From assembly GCF_029589435.1 (NCBI RefSeq), contig NZ_JARRAG010000002.1:744001-808000 (forward strand): a stretch of 64,000 bases of DNA. Reading direction: 5' to 3'. How positions within the stretch are numbered: position 1 is the first letter of the stretch; each line of letters begins with the position of its first letter. The notes under the pieces were generated by a model. The model made no database searches and was not told where the DNA came from. It saw nothing but the letters and a program-made list of their open reading frames with translations. Below are positions 60,962 to 64,000 of this stretch, in pieces. Made by a program: the position numbers and the translations under genes. Origin of the DNA: Paludisphaera mucosa. GTDB taxonomy: Bacteria; Planctomycetota; Planctomycetia; Isosphaerales; Isosphaeraceae.

Positions 60962-61207
60962 GTTCGGGACGGGCGATCCGGCAAGGGGGCCGCGATCGGC
61001 CTCCAGGTCCGCCCAGACCTCGCGAAACCAACCGTTTCGGGACGTCGAATCGGCCCGACGCGGCGTTCGGCGCCGGGCTTGCGTTATCCCTCCTGCATCA
61101 CTTCGAGACCCGCACCTCGATTCGCGGAACCCACAGGACGCGCCGCCGTTTTCGGCGGCTTCACGATATCAAGGCCCACGCCCCGGCGCGGGCCAGGAGG
61201 GGATCCC

Positions 61208-61549
61208 ATGCGCGCCACGATCCGGAACCTGTCCGTCGCCCTCGCGATCGCCACCCTCAGCGGCTGCACGGCCGTGGGCTCGCGCTGCCTGCACCGCCCT
61301 TGCACCTCGGAGTGCGCCGCCTCGTTCGACTCGCCCGCGCCCTTCGCGGTGACGTCGATGACCGGGAGACCTTCGCTCATCAGCCGCGTGCGCAGCCGCC
61401 TCTGGGACCGCGACGAGACCCCTCGCGACGTGACCGTCCGCCCCGAGACGACGCCCATCCCGGGGGCGACCGTCGCGCGTCGCTCCCCCGCCGCGAGCGG
61501 CGTCCTCGACCTGCCGCCGGTCACGGCGGAGGCCGCGCGCGAGGATTGA
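61208..61549 (+). CDS. Small lipoprotein, unknown
   Basis: 113 aa starting at ATG 61208, with AGGAGGGG seven bases upstream. The N-terminal signal ATIRNLSVALAIATLSGC gives a lipobox LSGC (Cys20). The mature part starts with a cysteine-rich stretch (CLHRPCTSECAASF, three Cys), then becomes disordered with Pro/Thr/Arg (RDVTVRPETTPIPG). I do not recognise a family. It should be anchored in a membrane and may have disulfide bonds. Confidence 0.7.
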   Translation: MRATIRNLSVALAIATLSGCTAVGSRCLHRPCTSECAASFDSPAPFAVTSMTGRPSLISRVRSRLWDRDETPRDVTVRPETTPIPGATVARRSPAASGVLDLPPVTAEAARED

Positions 61550-61686
61550 CGGCGATTCCCCGAATCTCCGACCGACGGATGCGAATAGAATGGGGGAATC
61601 GGATCCACGCGACCGCCCGACGCGGCGCGTGCGAAGGCGGACCGAACGCCGCCGACAGCCGCTTTCGTTCGTTGGGGGATCGTACG

Positions 61687-61980
61687 ATGGGACTCTGGAA
61701 GGGCCTGATGCGGGGGATGACCGATCTGACGAGCCGGGGGCCGGCCTCGTACCTGGCGGGCGGGCGGACGGTCTGCTGCCCGCACTGCGAATCGGACCGC
61801 TTCGTCGAGGGCCGGACCCTGATGAACACCCCCGGCATGACGTTCATGAATCTCGACTGGGCGAACAGGCAGGCAACCACCCTGATGTGCGATCGCTGCG
61901 GGCTCGTCCAGTGGTTCGGCGTCCGGCCGTCGCGGCAAACGGGCAAGCCCCGCGACCCGGACGACTGGTCGAACGGCTGA
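61687..61980 (+). CDS. Small zinc-ribbon protein
   Basis: 97 aa from ATG 61687, with GGGGGA upstream. CPHC (31-34) and CDRC (68-71) are spaced like a zinc ribbon, with an aromatic patch between and after them (GMTFMNLDWANRQATTL, LVQWFG). No further family is recognisable. Ribbon proteins of this size bind nucleic acid or another protein. The frame remains open upstream to 61300, but that part is out of character and lacks a ribosome binding site. Confidence 0.7.
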   Translation: MGLWKGLMRGMTDLTSRGPASYLAGGRTVCCPHCESDRFVEGRTLMNTPGMTFMNLDWANRQATTLMCDRCGLVQWFGVRPSRQTGKPRDPDDWSNG

Positions 61981-62012
61981 CGACATCGCCGATTCGAAGG
62001 AGGCTCGCCATC

Positions 62013-62369
62013 ATGAATCCCGACCTTCCGCCGCGGCCCCGCAAGGCCCGTCGCACCCTACGCCCGTCCCGCCGGGTCCTGCGCGCGGCCGTCGCGGCGG
62101 TCGTCCTTGCGGGCGTTCTCCAGTACCTCACCGCCACGGTCGGCGTAGGGGCCGTGCGGGCCTCGCTCGCGGGCGAGTACGGGCCGGGCAAGACGGTCTA
62201 CGCCGTCGATTGCCGAGCGATCGCGCCCGGCCTCATCGTCTGCTCGTACTCCACGCGGACCAACCCGTCCCCCGGCCCGAAGGCCTGCTCGTGGGCCTGG
62301 GAGGCGCGGTACGCCTGGTACGGCCTCGGCTGGCGCCGACTCGATCTGCAAATGACCGCGGTGAGCTGA
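62013..62369 (+). CDS. Small membrane-anchored protein, unknown
   Basis: 118 aa from ATG 62013, with AAGGAGG upstream. An Arg/Lys/Pro-rich N-terminus (NPDLPPRPRKARRTLRPSRR) precedes one hydrophobic helix (AVAAVVLAGVLQYLTATVGVGAV). The rest is a small extracytoplasmic part with three aromatic-rich lines (CSYSTRTNPSPGPKACSWAWEARYAWYGLGWRRLDLQMTAVS) and three Cys. No family recognised. It lies 32 bp after the zinc-ribbon gene and may share its operon. Confidence 0.65.
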   Translation: MNPDLPPRPRKARRTLRPSRRVLRAAVAAVVLAGVLQYLTATVGVGAVRASLAGEYGPGKTVYAVDCRAIAPGLIVCSYSTRTNPSPGPKACSWAWEARYAWYGLGWRRLDLQMTAVS

Positions 62370-62389
62370 CAAGGCCGGCGCCCGGGACG

Positions 62390-63238
62390 TTACGGCGCGA
62401 TCGCGAACACGCGGGCCGGGAAGCCCGAGCCCCCGCGCGGCTTGGGGAAGGCGGCGACGACGATCGCGCCCGATTCCGGCACCTGATCGAGGTTCGCGAG
62501 CGCCTCGATCTGATACTTGTCCCGGCCCAGGACGTAGGCCTCCAGGGCGTAGTCGCCCCGGCTCCCGGCCGAGCCGGGGTCGGTGTCCAGGGTCTCGTGG
62601 CCGATCGCCGCGGCCTTGCAGTCTTCGAAGAGGTACCGCAGAACCTCGCGGCCCCAGCCGGGGGTGTGGGAGACGCCCTGCGCGTCGAGGTTGCGCATGG
62701 CGGCGGGGTCGGGCCAGCGTTTCGACCAGTCGGTCCGCAGCGCGACGAACGAGCCGGCGGGGATCGGCCCGTGGCGGCGTTCCCAGCCGCGGACGTCGTC
62801 CAGGGTCGGCGTGGCGTCGGGGTCCTTCGCGACGGCCTCGTGGAGGTCGAGCACGACCAGCGGCAGCAGCATCTCGCGGACGTCGATCTGGTCGACGGTG
62901 CGCAGGCCCTTGACGAAGTGGGCCGGCGGGTCGACGTGCGTGCCCCACTGGCCGACCAGGCTGTAGCGGTGCATGAGCAGGCCCTTGCCCATCGAGCCGC
63001 CGCCCGGCTCGAAGTCGTACAGCGTCTCGACGGCCTCGTCCGGCGCGCCCCCCCAGTGCGGCGCGCCGGGCCCGAACGCGTGCGTCAGGTCGACGAACCG
63101 CCCCTGCCGGAGCCTCGCCAGGACCTCCCAGAGCGGAGCCCCCTCCTCCTTCGCCCCACCCCGCCCCAGGGCCAGCGCCGCCGTCGCCAGCAGCCCGAAG
63201 GCCGCCAGGAATCCCACGCGAATCCGCCGCTCTCGCAT
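62390..63238 (-). CDS. Exported cyclase family protein (kynurenine-formamidase-like)
   Basis: 282 aa with a signal peptide (VGFLAAFGLLATAALALG). The cyclase superfamily metal motif appears as SLVGQWGTHVDPPAHFVKGLRTVDQI, where the usual HxGTHxDxPxH has lost its first His (Gln instead). LVVLDLHEAV, GSFVALRTDWSKRW and HTPGWGREVLRYLFEDCKAAAIGHETLDTD with a conserved His and Glu follow. The family includes arylformamidases and other amide or lactone hydrolases. Export and the changed first ligand argue against a kynurenine role; the substrate is unknown. Confidence 0.88.
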   Translation of the reverse strand: MRERRIRVGFLAAFGLLATAALALGRGGAKEEGAPLWEVLARLRQGRFVDLTHAFGPGAPHWGGAPDEAVETLYDFEPGGGSMGKGLLMHRYSLVGQWGTHVDPPAHFVKGLRTVDQIDVREMLLPLVVLDLHEAVAKDPDATPTLDDVRGWERRHGPIPAGSFVALRTDWSKRWPDPAAMRNLDAQGVSHTPGWGREVLRYLFEDCKAAAIGHETLDTDPGSAGSRGDYALEAYVLGRDKYQIEALANLDQVPESGAIVVAAFPKPRGGSGFPARVFAIAP

Positions 63239-63311
63239 GACGCGTCCCCCACGATCGTCGTCCCGCCCGGTCGCCGGCCCGAGGGGCGCATCATACCCCG
63301 CGAGGCGGCCC

Positions 63312-63317
63312 TATAAT
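63312..63317 (+). promoter_or_regulatory. Perfect -10 box upstream of the DUF2079 gene
   Basis: TATAAT in an AT-rich patch, about 63 bp upstream of the start codon. No recognisable -35. The overlapping TATTAT on the other strand could serve the divergent cyclase gene. Confidence 0.4.
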
Positions 63318-63379
63318 ATCGCGATCGAGGCCGGGGCGGTTCCCGCGGCGTCGGCTCGACCCGGAGGCACGACGACGCG

Positions 63380-64000
63380 ATGCGGATCGACGAGAGGACC
63401 GGGGCCTGGCTGATCGTGGCGGCCTTGACGGCGACGCTCACGGCGACGACCACGACCCAGGCTTTGCGGCGGTATCACGACCTTCGCACCGGGTGGTCGT
63501 GGGACCTGGCGTACTTCAACCAGTCGATCTGGACGGTGACGAAGGGGGACGGCCTGATCACCGTCCGGCCCATCGGGTCGGTCTCGACGGAGGGGCCCTC
63601 GGCCTGGAAGTCGAACCACCTGGGGCCGATCCGGCTGGCGATGGTCCCGTTCCACCTCGCCTTCCCCGACCCGCGGACGCTTTTGATCTTCGCCAACATC
63701 GTCTTCTGGTGGCTGATCCCGGCGGCGTACACGCTGGCGAGGTCGGAGTCGGGGTCGGACCGCGTCGCGCTCTCGGCCGTCGCGCTCGTGCCCCTCACCC
63801 CCCTGCTCTGGCCGATGGCCTGGAACGACTTCCGCGAGATCCAGGCGGGGATCCCGTTCGCGCTCTGGGCCTTCCAGGGGGTGCGGAGCCGGCGGGCCGG
63901 GCTGACGGCGGCGGGCGTGGCGGGGATGCTGGCGTGCCGCCAGGAGTTCGCCGTCGTCGTCATGTCGCTGGCGTTCCTCCCCCCGCGCGAGGACGAGGAC
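63380..64000 (+). CDS. DUF2079 membrane protein, partial
   Basis: Translating from ATG 63380 gives 207 residues without a stop before the window ends. A helix at the N-terminus (WLIVAALTATLTATTTTQ) is followed by YHDLRTGWSWDLAYFNQSIWTVTKGDGL, which matches the start of DUF2079 predicted membrane proteins (the Asp-Leu and Asn-Gln positions resemble a GT39-like catalytic loop). SNHLGPIRLAMVPFHLAFPDPRTLLIFANIVFWWLIPAAY and ALSAVALVPLTPLLWPMAWNDFREIQAGIPFALWAF are further family blocks. The C-terminal part lies outside the window. It is likely a multi-pass glycosyltransferase-like protein. Confidence 0.8.
   Translation, partial: MRIDERTGAWLIVAALTATLTATTTTQALRRYHDLRTGWSWDLAYFNQSIWTVTKGDGLITVRPIGSVSTEGPSAWKSNHLGPIRLAMVPFHLAFPDPRTLLIFANIVFWWLIPAAYTLARSESGSDRVALSAVALVPLTPLLWPMAWNDFREIQAGIPFALWAFQGVRSRRAGLTAAGVAGMLACRQEFAVVVMSLAFLPPREDED

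Overview
The window is very GC-rich chromosomal DNA that most likely comes from a planctomycete of the Isosphaeraceae type (Paludisphaera/Singulisphaera/Tautonia-like). Pointers are a DUF1559 prepilin-like protein followed by a small lipoprotein, a PEP-CTERM protein, a secreted protein opening with the planctomycete 'LE-LE-R-PA' leader, a CotH protein with EF-hands, an ECF sigma factor fused to a membrane-anchored C-terminal domain, and an ECF sigma factor overlapping a Ser/Thr kinase-TPR gene. I see no phage, insertion sequence, CRISPR array, rRNA or tRNA. The genus is inference.

Layout. 1-4.4 kb: an RND efflux permease and its periplasmic adaptor (minus; adaptor cut by the window edge). 4.7-10.6 kb: four plus-strand genes for extracytoplasmic carbohydrate work (SASA esterase-ThuA fusion, exported ADP-ribosylglycohydrolase-like protein, small sugar-binding-like protein, HGSNAT-like membrane acyltransferase). 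10.8-14.9 kb (minus): RibBA, a thioredoxin-fold protein without its cysteines, and an unknown secreted protein. 15-24.5 kb: Ldh-family reductase, DUF302, a sigma factor with a coupled membrane partner, DUF4261, a GT39-like membrane protein, DUF502 and a primary-like sigma-70 factor. 23.7-30.7 kb: ECF sigma-Ser/Thr kinase pair, PSP1/RicT-like protein with a cysteine-rich tail, and a divergent metal P-type ATPase. 30.8-39.7 kb: surface and secreted proteins (PEP-CTERM, DUF4432 epimerase-like, repeat-rich LEPR protein, SnoaL-like protein, glycine-rich TPR protein with a frameshift, esterase) and a small membrane protein. 39.7-45.1 kb: cytochrome P450, B12-dependent ribonucleotide reductase, and ribosomal protein L21 without a neighbouring L27. 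45.3-53.5 kb: SUMF1-domain protein, FAD monooxygenase, membrane-fused ECF sigma factor, SH3-like secreted protein, LDH/MDH-fold dehydrogenase, and a TlpA-like protein with intact CxxC. 53.7-60.4 kb (minus): lipoprotein and DUF1559, then a CotH-DUF4956-response regulator-histidine kinase run whose kinase gene carries a frameshift. 60.6-64 kb: VOC protein, small lipoprotein, zinc-ribbon protein, small membrane protein, exported cyclase-family protein and a DUF2079 membrane protein cut by the window edge.

Two things run through the window. A family of short composite palindromic repeats, with a 9-bp hairpin end, sits only between genes at five loci; two copies share an exact 29-bp core. Several intergenic regions also carry clear sigma-70-type promoters or strong hairpin terminators (P450, nrdJ, rplU, DUF1559), which separate transcription units that otherwise lie very close together. 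The two frameshifts both look like the loss of a single base in GC-rich sequence and could be sequencing errors or real lesions.
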